The position numbers were made by a program, and so were the translations under genes. From a virus, in IMG/VR virus record IMGVR_UViG_3300031857_000037, positions 59,865-123,864 of that record: a stretch of 64,000 nt of DNA; one strand, 5' to 3'. Positions 1 through 6,532 of this stretch are shown here, piece after piece. The notes beneath the pieces are model-generated. The model saw only the letters and a program-made list of their open reading frames with translations, made no database searches and had not been told where the DNA came from. How positions within the stretch are numbered: position 1 is the stretch's first letter; each line of letters starts with the position of its first letter.

Positions 1-374
1 TGGGTAAAGTTTATATTGAAGAATATGAAAAAGAATATGGAAAAATTCCAGAATACGAACGTTGGGTATTCATGGAATCTTCTTATTTTATTCCGGGTGA
101 AGGACACTCGACTTGCCTATTAGTGACACAAGCTTTACCATGTGATGAAGATTCCCTTGAAGGGACTAATGAAGTGATCACAACGCAAATTGATCGTGCG
201 GTAAGGGAGTTTTTCAAAGAGTTCGGTACTATGTCTTTGTATAATCTTGGATTTCATGATCGAGAGGGATTTTTTGAAAAATATTCGATTATGATTCCAC
301 ATGCAGTAATAAAATTCAAAGACAAGCCGTGCGATTTCACATTCAAACTAAAGTTTCATTATAATTTTCCCTAA
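1..374 (+). CDS. Hypothetical protein, 5' end at the window edge
   Basis: The reading frame is open from the first bases (frame of position 3) to the stop at 372-374. Positions 1-2 are TG, so the start may be an ATG whose A lies one base before the window; the protein would then begin MGKVYIEEYEKEYG. An internal ATG at 72 is a less likely start because the upstream codons are charged and well behaved. The product would be about 123 residues, soluble, with many aromatic residues. I recognise no domain. It abuts the next gene directly, so the two are probably co-translated. Confidence 0.7.
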   Translation, partial: GKVYIEEYEKEYGKIPEYERWVFMESSYFIPGEGHSTCLLVTQALPCDEDSLEGTNEVITTQIDRAVREFFKEFGTMSLYNLGFHDREGFFEKYSIMIPHAVIKFKDKPCDFTFKLKFHYNFP

Positions 375-680
375 ATGACCTACAAACTTGATGAAAATGT
401 CAAAGCATTCTCTTACACCCGTGAAGAGTTGTTTGATTGTATCATGCGAATCGTAGCACATCCACACACCGCTATCACTCAACACGATAAGGCTCGTGCC
501 ATGGCAATCTTCCTCACCTTTGCTGATTATCTTGGCAATTACACTGAGAGTGACAACAACTTTGGTCATGTCATTTATGAGTCTGACTCTACAGATTTCG
601 AGGGGCATGTATTACAGTTGTTAGGTAAAAATAAGCCAATGGATTTTTATCGCACTGACGCCGATGAGTTACTGAAATGA
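375..680 (+). CDS. Hypothetical protein (101 aa)
   Basis: The ATG follows the upstream stop codon with no gap. The predicted protein is helical, with a histidine-rich stretch (AHPHTAITQHDK) near residue 30 and an acidic C-terminal half. No known domain is recognised. It overlaps the next gene by four bases (ATGA), the usual coupling pattern of this cluster. Confidence 0.75.
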   Translation: MTYKLDENVKAFSYTREELFDCIMRIVAHPHTAITQHDKARAMAIFLTFADYLGNYTESDNNFGHVIYESDSTDFEGHVLQLLGKNKPMDFYRTDADELLK

Positions 681-877
681 AAGAATGGATTGAAGATGCT
701 TGGTGGTCTTGGGTCAATTGCATCAACTTTCGATTTGTGAAGTATGGTGATGATATAGATCGTTTTGCCTTCTTCGAAGAACTAAACAACGGTTGGTATC
801 AGATGTATATCTACCCTTACGATGATTGGTATCATCCGACTATCTCAGAAGAACGAAAAAAGTTTCTAGGGCCATGA
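677..877 (+). CDS. Hypothetical Trp/Tyr-rich small protein (66 aa)
   Basis: It starts in an ATGA overlap with the upstream stop. The protein is unusually aromatic (WWSWVNC near residue 10, YPYDDWYHP near residue 50) and has no membrane-length hydrophobic run, so it is probably a small soluble domain. It is part of the co-directional run of tiny genes. Function unknown. Confidence 0.75.
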   Translation: MKEWIEDAWWSWVNCINFRFVKYGDDIDRFAFFEELNNGWYQMYIYPYDDWYHPTISEERKKFLGP

Positions 878-917
878 TTCAAACTGGCACACAAGGGGCG
901 CTGATGCTCTCGATAGG

Positions 918-1142
918 TTGTATAATGAAAACAATGAAGGACTGAAACGACTTGCTATGGTTGAAAAAGTAAAGTTTGTAAGTGTCACCCGTGTGATTGA
1001 TGACCGCAAAGGTATTCATTACCTTGATGCTATTGATGAGAATGGGTATCACTGGACTGCTGAAATGGATAACAAACAAGAGAAATGGTTAGTGTATACG
1101 AAAGTGTGGACTAAAGACCCTCAAATGCCGTATGATATATGA
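918..1142 (+). CDS. Hypothetical protein, start uncertain, possible upstream frameshift
   Basis: The frame reaches a stop at 1140-1142. The first plausible starts are a TTG at 918 (74 aa) or an ATG at 957 (61 aa). The codons before 918 also look coding (ADALDRLY), back to about 870. An ATG at 874 overlaps the preceding stop as ATGA but lies in another frame; moving by one base in the GGGG run at 895-898 would join it to this frame. The start could therefore be 874 with a frameshift. The protein contains VTRVIDDRKGIHYLDAIDE, probably a small beta-rich fold. Function unknown. Confidence 0.6.
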   Translation: MYNENNEGLKRLAMVEKVKFVSVTRVIDDRKGIHYLDAIDENGYHWTAEMDNKQEKWLVYTKVWTKDPQMPYDI

Positions 1143-1360
1143 AAAACTACCGCATCAAAAAAGTCACAGACGGACACTCAACCAGATACTACCCACAACA
1201 CAAAAGATTTGGATTGTTCTGGTATAATCTATTTGTAGACGAATATAGGGATGGTGATTATTCTACATTTGAAGAAGCACAGTGGCACCTTTGTAACTAT
1301 TTGAGGGAACCTGTGGTAGAATACCTTGACTTTGATTGTGATTGTGGAGAACCTCTGTGA
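1139..1360 (+). CDS. Hypothetical protein (73 aa)
   Basis: It starts in an ATGA overlap. It begins MKNYRIKKVTDGHSTRYYPQ, a pattern I recall from small conserved cyanophage proteins of unknown function. The C-terminus is acidic and carries two cysteines (DFDCDCGEPL). The following gene starts on a GTG that overlaps its stop. Confidence 0.75.
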   Translation: MKNYRIKKVTDGHSTRYYPQHKRFGLFWYNLFVDEYRDGDYSTFEEAQWHLCNYLREPVVEYLDFDCDCGEPL

Positions 1361-1572
1361 CTGAACCTATCAAACTCTGTAAGGATTGTAAGCACTACAA
1401 AAGAGATTGGAATGCTCGTTTTACTGGATTTGGAGATACTTTTGATTTGTGTCTCCATCCTGCTTTGACTGGAAATCTTGTGACTGCAAAAAATAATGGT
1501 CGTTATTGTGATAGTATGAGAAAGTATCACGAATGTGGGATGGACGGAAAACTTTTTGAGGCACGTAAATGA
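1357..1572 (+). CDS. Small Cys-rich, possibly zinc-binding protein (71 aa)
   Basis: I place the start at the GTG at 1357: it overlaps the upstream stop as GTGA and has GGAGA nearby upstream. A TTG at 1342 is the alternative. The protein has a CxxC pair near the N-terminus (LCKDCKHY), then CLHP, then YC and HECG, ending GKLFEARK. This spacing resembles small phage proteins with a Cys-based metal site. Zinc binding is inferred from the cysteine pattern only; the partner and role are unknown. Confidence 0.75.
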   Translation: MTEPIKLCKDCKHYKRDWNARFTGFGDTFDLCLHPALTGNLVTAKNNGRYCDSMRKYHECGMDGKLFEARK

Positions 1573-1772
1573 CTGAAGAATTGTATAAAACACAATACCC
1601 AGCACTTCAAATCAACAATCCAAAGCTATCTAACTGGAATTGTTATATGTTCGGCAATCGTCCTGGTGGTGTTGGAATAATGTATACTCCAGAAGAAGGA
1701 AGAGTGCCTAATAGGTTTGTGAGGTTCATGATGAAGATTTGTTTTGATTGCACTTGGGTGGAGAAGAAGTGA
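1569..1772 (+). CDS. Hypothetical protein (67 aa)
   Basis: It starts in an ATGA overlap with the Cys-rich gene. It reads YPALQINNPKLSNWNCYMFG followed by RPGGVGIMYTPEEG, a pattern I recall from conserved cyanophage genes of unknown function. It is glycine-bearing and probably soluble. It overlaps the next gene, which starts on GTG. Confidence 0.75.
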   Translation: MTEELYKTQYPALQINNPKLSNWNCYMFGNRPGGVGIMYTPEEGRVPNRFVRFMMKICFDCTWVEKK

Positions 1773-1996
1773 ATAAAGAAGAATACTATAAACACATAGA
1801 AGAAAACGACACTTACCCAGAACATTCTCATAAGTGGATTGTGAGAACTTATACTGGTGAGTTGTTCTATCGCAACTTCGGCACATTTGAGACTAAAGAA
1901 GAAACAAAAGAGTTTATTGAGAATTATAAGGTAAAATATACAACCAAAGGATTTATTACAAGATATAGTATTCAAGGAGTTTGTGAGGTATTATGA
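1769..1996 (+). CDS. Hypothetical protein (75 aa)
   Basis: The start is the GTG at 1769, overlapping the preceding TGA and preceded by GGAGAAGAA; a TTG at 1748 would add seven residues. The protein is rich in Glu, Lys and Tyr. It ends just before a hairpin-promoter unit, so it is probably the last gene of this first operon. Confidence 0.7.
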   Translation: MNKEEYYKHIEENDTYPEHSHKWIVRTYTGELFYRNFGTFETKEETKEFIENYKVKYTTKGFITRYSIQGVCEVL

Positions 1997-2015
1997 GGGA
2001 CACTTGAAGAACTGT

Positions 2016-2054
2016 CACAGGGACACTCCAAAGCCCCCTGTGATGCCTTATAAT
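2016..2054 (+). promoter_or_regulatory. Hairpin followed by a sigma70-like -10 box
   Basis: CACAGGG (2016-2022) pairs with CCCTGTG (2036-2042) across a 13-nt loop. A perfect TATAAT (2049-2054) follows, and the next gene starts at 2077. No good -35 box is visible at 17 bp. The arrangement resembles the hairpin-promoter cassettes further on but lacks their shared leader. Confidence 0.55.
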
Positions 2055-2076
2055 ACACTCATAATCAACCAAACCG

Positions 2077-2268
2077 ATGCCTACTCCCAAAGAAACCTAC
2101 GAATACGTTGAACAACTGATTGATGAAGAACTCAACACTTTGATTGATACAGCATATCTCAACAAAGAAGGTGAAGCACTCGTAAGGTTCAAACAAGACT
2201 TCAAAGACCTTTACAAACATTTGGAGAACATTCAACAAATGAAAAAATCTTATCTTTCAGGACGATGA
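2077..2268 (+). CDS. Hypothetical helical protein (63 aa)
   Basis: First gene after the TATAAT promoter. It is nearly all helical and charged (YEYVEQLIDEELNTLIDTAY), possibly a short coiled coil. It overlaps the next gene by ATGA. No function recognised. Confidence 0.75.
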   Translation: MPTPKETYEYVEQLIDEELNTLIDTAYLNKEGEALVRFKQDFKDLYKHLENIQQMKKSYLSGR

Positions 2269-2510
2269 AACTCTACCAGCACTCCAAACAAACTTATCAG
2301 GATGGTGAAGTAGATCACACTTGGCAGTTTGGTATCATCAAAAACCGAGCACTACTCTGGGTGAATTTTGAAAGCCCTGGTGGTGTCATTCATTCTTCTG
2401 GTGGTATCAACCTCTTGTTTTCTTTCTTTGGTAATTCTCTTATGAGTGTAGATTTTCAACAACGCAAATTTTGTTTAGCAGTTGCTTTTATTACTGAATA
2501 CGATGACTGA
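2265..2510 (+). CDS. Hypothetical protein (81 aa)
   Basis: It starts in an ATGA overlap. The middle (GGVIHSSGGINLLFSFFGNS) is glycine-rich and hydrophobic but too short to call a membrane segment. It overlaps the next gene by eight bases. Function unknown. Confidence 0.72.
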   Translation: MKLYQHSKQTYQDGEVDHTWQFGIIKNRALLWVNFESPGGVIHSSGGINLLFSFFGNSLMSVDFQQRKFCLAVAFITEYDD

Positions 2511-2709
2511 ACGCAATTTCAAACAAGAACTTGTACACTCCTGTTATTATGACATGGAAGATGGACATGACAGCGAAACAATTGATTATGATTGTTTGAT
2601 TGGTGTTATCACTGAATTGTGTGATAGAATAGAACAACTTGAATCTGAAGTCAAGATTCTAAACCGAAAACTTACGGAAGACACATTTGAAGTGATTAAA
2701 AATGACTGA
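2503..2709 (+). CDS. Hypothetical protein with C-terminal coiled coil (68 aa)
   Basis: The start is the ATG at 2503 just before the upstream stop; the in-frame extension to 2482 would lie wholly inside the previous gene. The C-terminal half (RIEQLESEVKILNRKL) has clear heptads and is probably a coiled coil, which suggests self-association or a partner. The N-terminus is acidic. Confidence 0.72.
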   Translation: MTERNFKQELVHSCYYDMEDGHDSETIDYDCLIGVITELCDRIEQLESEVKILNRKLTEDTFEVIKND

Positions 2710-2995
2710 CCCAACCCACGAAGAAATGCTTGAAGAAGCAGAACGAAGAGAAGCAGCAAACAAAGCAGCATTAGAATCACTTGGAATTGACTACGAATCT
2801 TTCGGACAGAAACCTTGGAATGAAGGTCATTTGGATTATGAAGCACCGAATGGTGATTACATCAAAAACTATCCACTCATCAATCGGGTGGAGGTAATTG
2901 GACCGAATGGACGAGAGTATGTTAATTACGAATGCTCTAACATCCAAGTATCAGAACAAGACAACGGACGCACACTTAAGGTATTTCTATCATGA
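2702..2995 (+). CDS. Hypothetical acidic protein (97 aa)
   Basis: It starts eight bases inside the upstream gene. It has a Glu/Ala-rich helix (residues about 5-27), then a beta-rich region with VEVIGPNGREYVNYECSN. No known domain is recognised. It is coupled by ATGA to the next gene. Confidence 0.75.
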   Translation: MTDPTHEEMLEEAERREAANKAALESLGIDYESFGQKPWNEGHLDYEAPNGDYIKNYPLINRVEVIGPNGREYVNYECSNIQVSEQDNGRTLKVFLS

Positions 2996-3180
2996 CACGA
3001 TTTACAGAAAACCCAGACGAAATCGTGCTGGAAGAAGTGAAGATGTTTCACCTGGAAAGTATGAATGAACGCACCTTATGGGTCGGGGTTTATACTCAAA
3101 ATGGTAAAACCTATCACTTGAATATTTCTGCGGATGGTGATAAACTGCGTTATTATTGGAGTGATGAAACCTGTGACTAG
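2992..3180 (+). CDS. Hypothetical small beta-type protein (62 aa)
   Basis: It starts in an ATGA overlap. The pattern MFHLESMNERTLWVGVYTQNG followed by LNISADGDKLRYYW recalls a small conserved cyanophage protein of alternating beta strands. Function unknown. The following gene starts inside its end. Confidence 0.75.
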   Translation: MTRFTENPDEIVLEEVKMFHLESMNERTLWVGVYTQNGKTYHLNISADGDKLRYYWSDETCD

Positions 3181-3364
3181 GCGTGCTCAATATCTTCTAG
3201 ATGCTTCAATGGAACTCACACTTCGTCCACAGAAAGGTGATCGTCAGAGACTGATTGCGTTTATTCTTCGTGAAGTTGCTGATCGATTTTGTACTGATTG
3301 GGGAGAACTTGAACATCCTTATGATGTGTTGAATAATATAGCTAATGAAGTAGAGTCACTCTAA
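3164..3364 (+). CDS. Hypothetical helical protein (66 aa)
   Basis: The start is the ATG at 3164, with GGAG five bases upstream; a GTG at 3173 and an upstream extension are less likely. The overlap with the previous gene is 17 bases. The protein is basic at the N-terminus, then helical. It overlaps the next gene by TAATG. Confidence 0.7.
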   Translation: MKPVTRRAQYLLDASMELTLRPQKGDRQRLIAFILREVADRFCTDWGELEHPYDVLNNIANEVESL

Positions 3365-3594
3365 TGTTTGAAACTGAAAAAACTTGGTATCACGAAAGGG
3401 ATTGGGATTCGTGTGAAAAACTTCGCCACATCCAAGATGCGGAGTATAATACTCTTGTCGCAAAGTCAGAACAGATGCGTGATATTGAAGAGATGAAAAG
3501 AGATCTTCGTGATCTTTATGAACTTGTGAGATATTTGGAAAATAAGTGTGACTTTCTTGAGAGTCAAGTTGAAGAAAACTATTACGACAGATAA
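3364..3594 (+). CDS. Hypothetical coiled-coil protein (76 aa)
   Basis: It starts at TAATG. The central and C-terminal parts (RDIEEMKRDLRDLYELVRYL) are strongly charged with heptad-like spacing, so a dimeric coiled coil is likely. No catalytic motif is seen. Confidence 0.75.
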   Translation: MFETEKTWYHERDWDSCEKLRHIQDAEYNTLVAKSEQMRDIEEMKRDLRDLYELVRYLENKCDFLESQVEENYYDR

Positions 3595-3596
3595 TC

Positions 3597-3761
3597 ATGA
3601 TTGATGTAAAAGAAAACAAAGATGGATCACTTGACATCTCATGGGATGAAAATGATCCTCAAGAAAGTATTTTGAACACTTGGACAGAACAAGACTTTAT
3701 TAAGGCTATCACTGATCGTTTAGAGGAATTGAAAGTTGGACTTACCGATGTGGATGAATAA
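3597..3761 (+). CDS. Hypothetical acidic protein (54 aa)
   Basis: The ATG is two bases after the upstream stop. The protein reads ISWDENDPQESILNTWTEQD, a motif I recall from short conserved cyanophage proteins. It is strongly acidic. It overlaps the next gene by eight bases. Confidence 0.75.
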   Translation: MIDVKENKDGSLDISWDENDPQESILNTWTEQDFIKAITDRLEELKVGLTDVDE

Positions 3762-4080
3762 GTGGATCATCGGATTTAAACCGATTAAATATACACCATT
3801 CTGGTGGTGGTATCGTCTGATATCTCATCAAGGATTTCGCTTTGATGATTATCATATGTGGGGGTCTTTCTGGCATTCACTTAATCATGGATGGGAACAT
3901 ATGGAATATGTTTATAAGTTTGAAGAGTATTGGGGCAAGGGTTCTTATCCACCAGAACGCATTTTCTTAAAAGAAGGAGATTTTGATGCTCTAGTGGAAA
4001 GATTATCACTTCCGAGTGAATCAACAATGGAAAGTATTAAGAGAATTATGGACCGTAAAGCACCTTGGGATGAAGAATGA
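3754..4080 (+). CDS. Hypothetical Trp-rich protein (108 aa)
   Basis: I chose the ATG at 3754; an ATG at 3748 is equally possible and neither has a strong ribosome site. The N-terminal half is extremely aromatic (YTPFWWWYRL), followed by HMWGSFWHSLNHGWEHMEY. The tryptophans could form a membrane-surface or carbohydrate-binding face, but this is only an inference from composition. Function unknown. Confidence 0.72.
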   Translation: MNKWIIGFKPIKYTPFWWWYRLISHQGFRFDDYHMWGSFWHSLNHGWEHMEYVYKFEEYWGKGSYPPERIFLKEGDFDALVERLSLPSESTMESIKRIMDRKAPWDEE

Positions 4081-4247
4081 AACGCAACCGTTCTCAAATA
4101 CCTGAGTTTTACAAAGTCGGTTATATTTTAGATTATGAACAGAAATGGGCCTGTTACTTTGACTTTAATTGTGCTCAGGAAGCCATGATGAAGATGATTC
4201 AACGTGGTATAAATGTCACTGGAATGGAAACACAAATGATGGTGTGA
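4077..4247 (+). CDS. Hypothetical protein (56 aa)
   Basis: It starts in an ATGA overlap. It has a basic N-terminus (MKRNRSQIPEFYKVGY) and a methionine-rich helix (QEAMMKMI). The stop codon TGA is inside the first bases of the downstream cassette hairpin, so this gene ends on the cassette edge. Confidence 0.72.
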   Translation: MKRNRSQIPEFYKVGYILDYEQKWACYFDFNCAQEAMMKMIQRGINVTGMETQMMV

Positions 4248-4314
4248 CAGTCTTTTGGCTGTCCACTGATCTCGCCGAAGGGGCTCTGATCTTGGTATCT
4301 TAGCCATGTTGAGA
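4246..4314 (+). promoter_or_regulatory. Hairpin-promoter cassette 1
   Basis: GACAG (4246-4250) pairs with CTGTC (4259-4263). CGCCGA at 4273-4278 lies 17 bp before the -10 box TATCTT (4296-4301), which continues into AGCCATGTTGAGA. This is the first full member of a family repeated through the left half of the window. An AC-rich leader follows to the ATG at 4369. Confidence 0.7.
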
Positions 4315-4368
4315 CACGGATGTGGTCTTGACGCAACACAAACCCCTCTCAAGTAACTTCAAGACAAC

Positions 4369-4752
4369 ATGGCGACTCGTTCTCGCATCGGTGTTCAACT
4401 TAAGAATGGCTCTGTCCTTTCGGTGTATTGTCACTGGGACGGCTATCCTGAGTGGAATGGTAAGAAACTGAAAGAACACTTCAACACTCGTCAGAAAGCT
4501 GCAGAGTTGGTTGATGGTGGTGACATCAGTTCTCTGTGGACTGATAAAGATTGGGACGGTAAAGAACAGGAGTTTGGTACTCTTTACTACGAAGGCCGTG
4601 GTGATGTAGATACCGAACCTAATCTGGACAACTCTTTCCAAGCTTTCATTGGTTCTGTGAACGATTCTTGGTGTGACTACGCTTACCTGTTTACAAATGG
4701 TGAGTGGAAGTGTTATACTACTAAAGGTAATGAAGAACAAATCCCTGCGTGA
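4369..4752 (+). CDS. Conserved phage protein, MATRSRIG family (127 aa)
   Basis: It begins MATRSRIGVQLKNGSVLSVY followed by CHWDGYP, an N-terminus I recall as highly conserved in small proteins of many phages and some bacteria, all without known function. There is no signal peptide or membrane segment. It is headed by its own hairpin cassette, so it is probably transcribed early. The leader is unusually long and AC-rich. Confidence 0.85.
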   Translation: MATRSRIGVQLKNGSVLSVYCHWDGYPEWNGKKLKEHFNTRQKAAELVDGGDISSLWTDKDWDGKEQEFGTLYYEGRGDVDTEPNLDNSFQAFIGSVNDSWCDYAYLFTNGEWKCYTTKGNEEQIPA

Positions 4753-4753
4753 T

Positions 4754-4894
4754 ATGAAAGACCTCATTCAAGTGAAGTATTACTTCAAAGAACATCCGAA
4801 CACTACTCTTTCCGTCTTTCTTAAGACTGTAGAACAAGTGGAGGCTTTCAAAGCCAAACATCCTGACTATGTTTATGTTGGAGAAACTAAATGA
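4754..4894 (+). CDS. Hypothetical protein (46 aa)
   Basis: I chose the ATG at 4754, one base after the upstream stop; the longer in-frame reading lies inside the previous gene. It is short, lysine-rich, helix then strand (EAFKAKHPDYVYVGETK). It overlaps the next gene by ATGA. Confidence 0.65.
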   Translation: MKDLIQVKYYFKEHPNTTLSVFLKTVEQVEAFKAKHPDYVYVGETK

Positions 4895-5295
4895 CTCAAG
4901 ACAACACTATGCGTAACGCCAGTATCATCGGCGTTTCTTTTCTTCTGTCTCTGTTGATTATCAATGCAGTTGTTGGTCCTCTCTATAATGTGTGGGCCCA
5001 ATCACTACAAGGTAAAGCAGAACTGCAAAAGGCAGAGTATACTCGTCAGGTAGCAGTGCTGGAAGCACAAGCAAAGAAAGATTCGGCACAACAACTTGCT
5101 GATGCTGAAGTGATCCGTGCTACTGGTGTCGCTAAGGCAAACCAAATTATTGGTGATAGCCTGAAGGACAACCGTGAGTATCTCCAATACCTGTACATCA
5201 CTGGTCTTGAAGATGGTAGCAAGAATGGTAATGTGACCATCTATGTGCCCACCGAAGGTGGAATGCCCGTCCCTACTCTCCAAATGAACAAGTGA
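4891..5295 (+). CDS. Mini SPFH/prohibitin-like membrane protein (134 aa)
   Basis: A hydrophobic segment at about residues 11-34 anchors the protein. It is followed by an Ala/Glu/Lys helix (LEAQAKKDSAQQLADAE), then EVIRATGVAKANQIIGDSL, then YLQYLYITGL and the terminal VTIYVPTEGGMPVP. This order matches the C-terminal part of Band 7/SPFH (prohibitin, HflK/C-like) proteins, but the SPFH beta domain itself is missing. Known relatives form membrane scaffolds that regulate proteases. Here it may join host SPFH rings or cap them (inference). It starts in an ATGA overlap; the next gene, a secreted protein, overlaps its stop. Confidence 0.75.
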   Translation: MTQDNTMRNASIIGVSFLLSLLIINAVVGPLYNVWAQSLQGKAELQKAEYTRQVAVLEAQAKKDSAQQLADAEVIRATGVAKANQIIGDSLKDNREYLQYLYITGLEDGSKNGNVTIYVPTEGGMPVPTLQMNK

Positions 5296-5678
5296 TTAAA
5301 TCTCTGTTGATTTTGACTTCGCTGGTGTTCACTGCACCAGTATTTGCACAGACCACACCACCAAAACCAAAGGTGTATCGTCCATTTGTGTATGAAACTC
5401 CATGTGTACTTGAGGCAGGACTTCAAACCTATCCAGATACATGTAAAGTTGTAGAAACTCGTGAGACTGGCGGTGCTCTGCGTACTCGTAACATCTTTTC
5501 TAACAAGTTTGGCCTTACTATTAAGGGTAGATTTGACAAAGAGAAGGGTTATATGACTTGGGATAGTCATAACAAGTATGAGTATAAGTGGGAGTACAAG
5601 GTTGGCGGTAATCAAGAGTCTGGTTCATGGACTTATGTGATGCCTGGCTTCCTTCTACAAAACGTATCTTGGGACTAA
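5292..5678 (+). CDS. Secreted or periplasmic protein with signal peptide (128 aa)
   Basis: It starts on a GTG overlapping the upstream TGA. The N-terminus (IKSLLILTSLVFTAPVFAQ) is a classic Sec signal with an APVFA-Q cleavage site near residue 19. The mature part has two cysteines (TPCVLEAG and DTCKVVE) that could form a disulfide, and a beta-rich Trp/Tyr region near the C-terminus. Coupling with the SPFH-like membrane protein suggests a joint role at the host envelope (inference). No family recognised. Confidence 0.8.
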   Translation: MIKSLLILTSLVFTAPVFAQTTPPKPKVYRPFVYETPCVLEAGLQTYPDTCKVVETRETGGALRTRNIFSNKFGLTIKGRFDKEKGYMTWDSHNKYEYKWEYKVGGNQESGSWTYVMPGFLLQNVSWD

Positions 5679-5681
5679 ATA
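5675..5681 (+). promoter_or_regulatory. T4-type late promoter-like CTAAATA
   Basis: CTAAATA overlaps the end of the secreted-protein gene and lies 20 bases before the next start codon, the usual place for cyanophage late -10 boxes. The neighbouring genes are not virion genes, so it may be a chance match. Confidence 0.35.
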
Positions 5682-5700
5682 CTGAATTTCGGGGACTCAA

Positions 5701-6321
5701 ATGTTCATCAAAAATAATAAACCAGTTAAAATAATTGGATTTCCCGAATCTTCAATCACTCAACAATACTTTGAAGTTTTCAATAAGGAAGGATTGAAAG
5801 ATATTTCTATAATCACTCCCAAAGACTTCAAAGCTTTAATTTCAAAAGATAACTATCAATACATTATTGCTTTCTATCTTGACATGGATCTTAGAAAAGA
5901 GGTCTGTGATTTATTAGATAATCTTAATCTAGATTGTTTAACATACATAGATGATTCGGTTTACATGTTCTCCTCTTCCAAAATTGGAAGGGGATCTTTT
6001 ATTGGTCATTTGTGTGAGATTTGTTGGAATGCTTCAGTAGGCGATCATTGTTATTTTGATAACCAATCTGGTATTGGTCATGATGTTATCCTAGGTAGAA
6101 ATAGTATCATTAGTTCAAGAGTTTATGTTGGTGGGAGAACAAAAATAGGAGAAAACTGTAAGTTCTTTTTGAATGGAACAGTTATGAATAACTTAAACAT
6201 TTGTGATAATGTAATTTTATGCACACACAGTAACATAACAAAAGACATCACAATTCCTGGGAAGTATGTTGGTAGAAATGCAAGACTTATGAAATCTGAA
6301 GAGTCCGATAAGGATCTCTGA
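5701..6321 (+). CDS. Left-handed beta-helix (hexapeptide) acyltransferase, PglD-like (206 aa)
   Basis: Residues 1 to about 90 form a nucleotide-fold-like domain (KIIGFPESSITQQYFEVF) as in PglD/NeuD sugar acetyltransferases. Residues 92 to about 195 have hexapeptide turns (IGRGSFIGH, VGDHCYFDN, IGHDVILGR, IGENCKFFLNG) that build a left-handed beta helix. Such enzymes are trimers that move an acetyl group from acetyl-CoA to an amino sugar or serine. A role in modifying surface sugars or phage glycans is an inference. The codon use is more AT-rich than its neighbours, like the late block, suggesting a separate origin. Confidence 0.85.
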   Translation: MFIKNNKPVKIIGFPESSITQQYFEVFNKEGLKDISIITPKDFKALISKDNYQYIIAFYLDMDLRKEVCDLLDNLNLDCLTYIDDSVYMFSSSKIGRGSFIGHLCEICWNASVGDHCYFDNQSGIGHDVILGRNSIISSRVYVGGRTKIGENCKFFLNGTVMNNLNICDNVILCTHSNITKDITIPGKYVGRNARLMKSEESDKDL

Positions 6322-6333
6322 TCGGTCAGCCCC

Positions 6334-6362
6334 TTGACTCTCCCCCGAATCCACAGTATTTT
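6334..6362 (+). promoter_or_regulatory. Sigma70-like promoter TTGACT-N17-TATTTT
   Basis: TTGACT (6334-6339) and TATTTT (6357-6362) are 17 bp apart. The -10 box continues as GGCCTTGTTCA, close to the leader of the hairpin cassettes. The next ATG is at 6386. The 16 bases ATAAGGATCTCTGATC just upstream (6308-6323) recur before the promoter at 8247. Confidence 0.75.
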
Positions 6363-6385
6363 GGCCTTGTTCAACTGATTCACCC

Positions 6386-6532
6386 ATGAACGACGATTTC
6401 AACTACGATTCCTTTGATGAGAACGATCTTTATCAATCCATGATGGAAACTGGTCCTGAAGATTGGCTTCCTGATTCTGGTATTCGAGAGGAGTTTGATC
6501 GTGAAACTCTTGCACTTCTAAAGAACTTCTGA
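6386..6532 (+). CDS. Hypothetical acidic protein (48 aa)
   Basis: First gene after the TTGACT promoter. It is very acidic, with DSFDENDLYQSMMETG and the end ETLALLKNF. Short acidic phage early proteins often bind host enzymes, but nothing here identifies a target. It overlaps the next gene by TGATG. Confidence 0.7.
   Translation: MNDDFNYDSFDENDLYQSMMETGPEDWLPDSGIREEFDRETLALLKNF

Noticed and set aside
874-945. 23-codon gene starting at the ATGA overlap
   Set aside because: Its product shows no sign of selection; it is treated as the possible start of a frameshifted gene instead.
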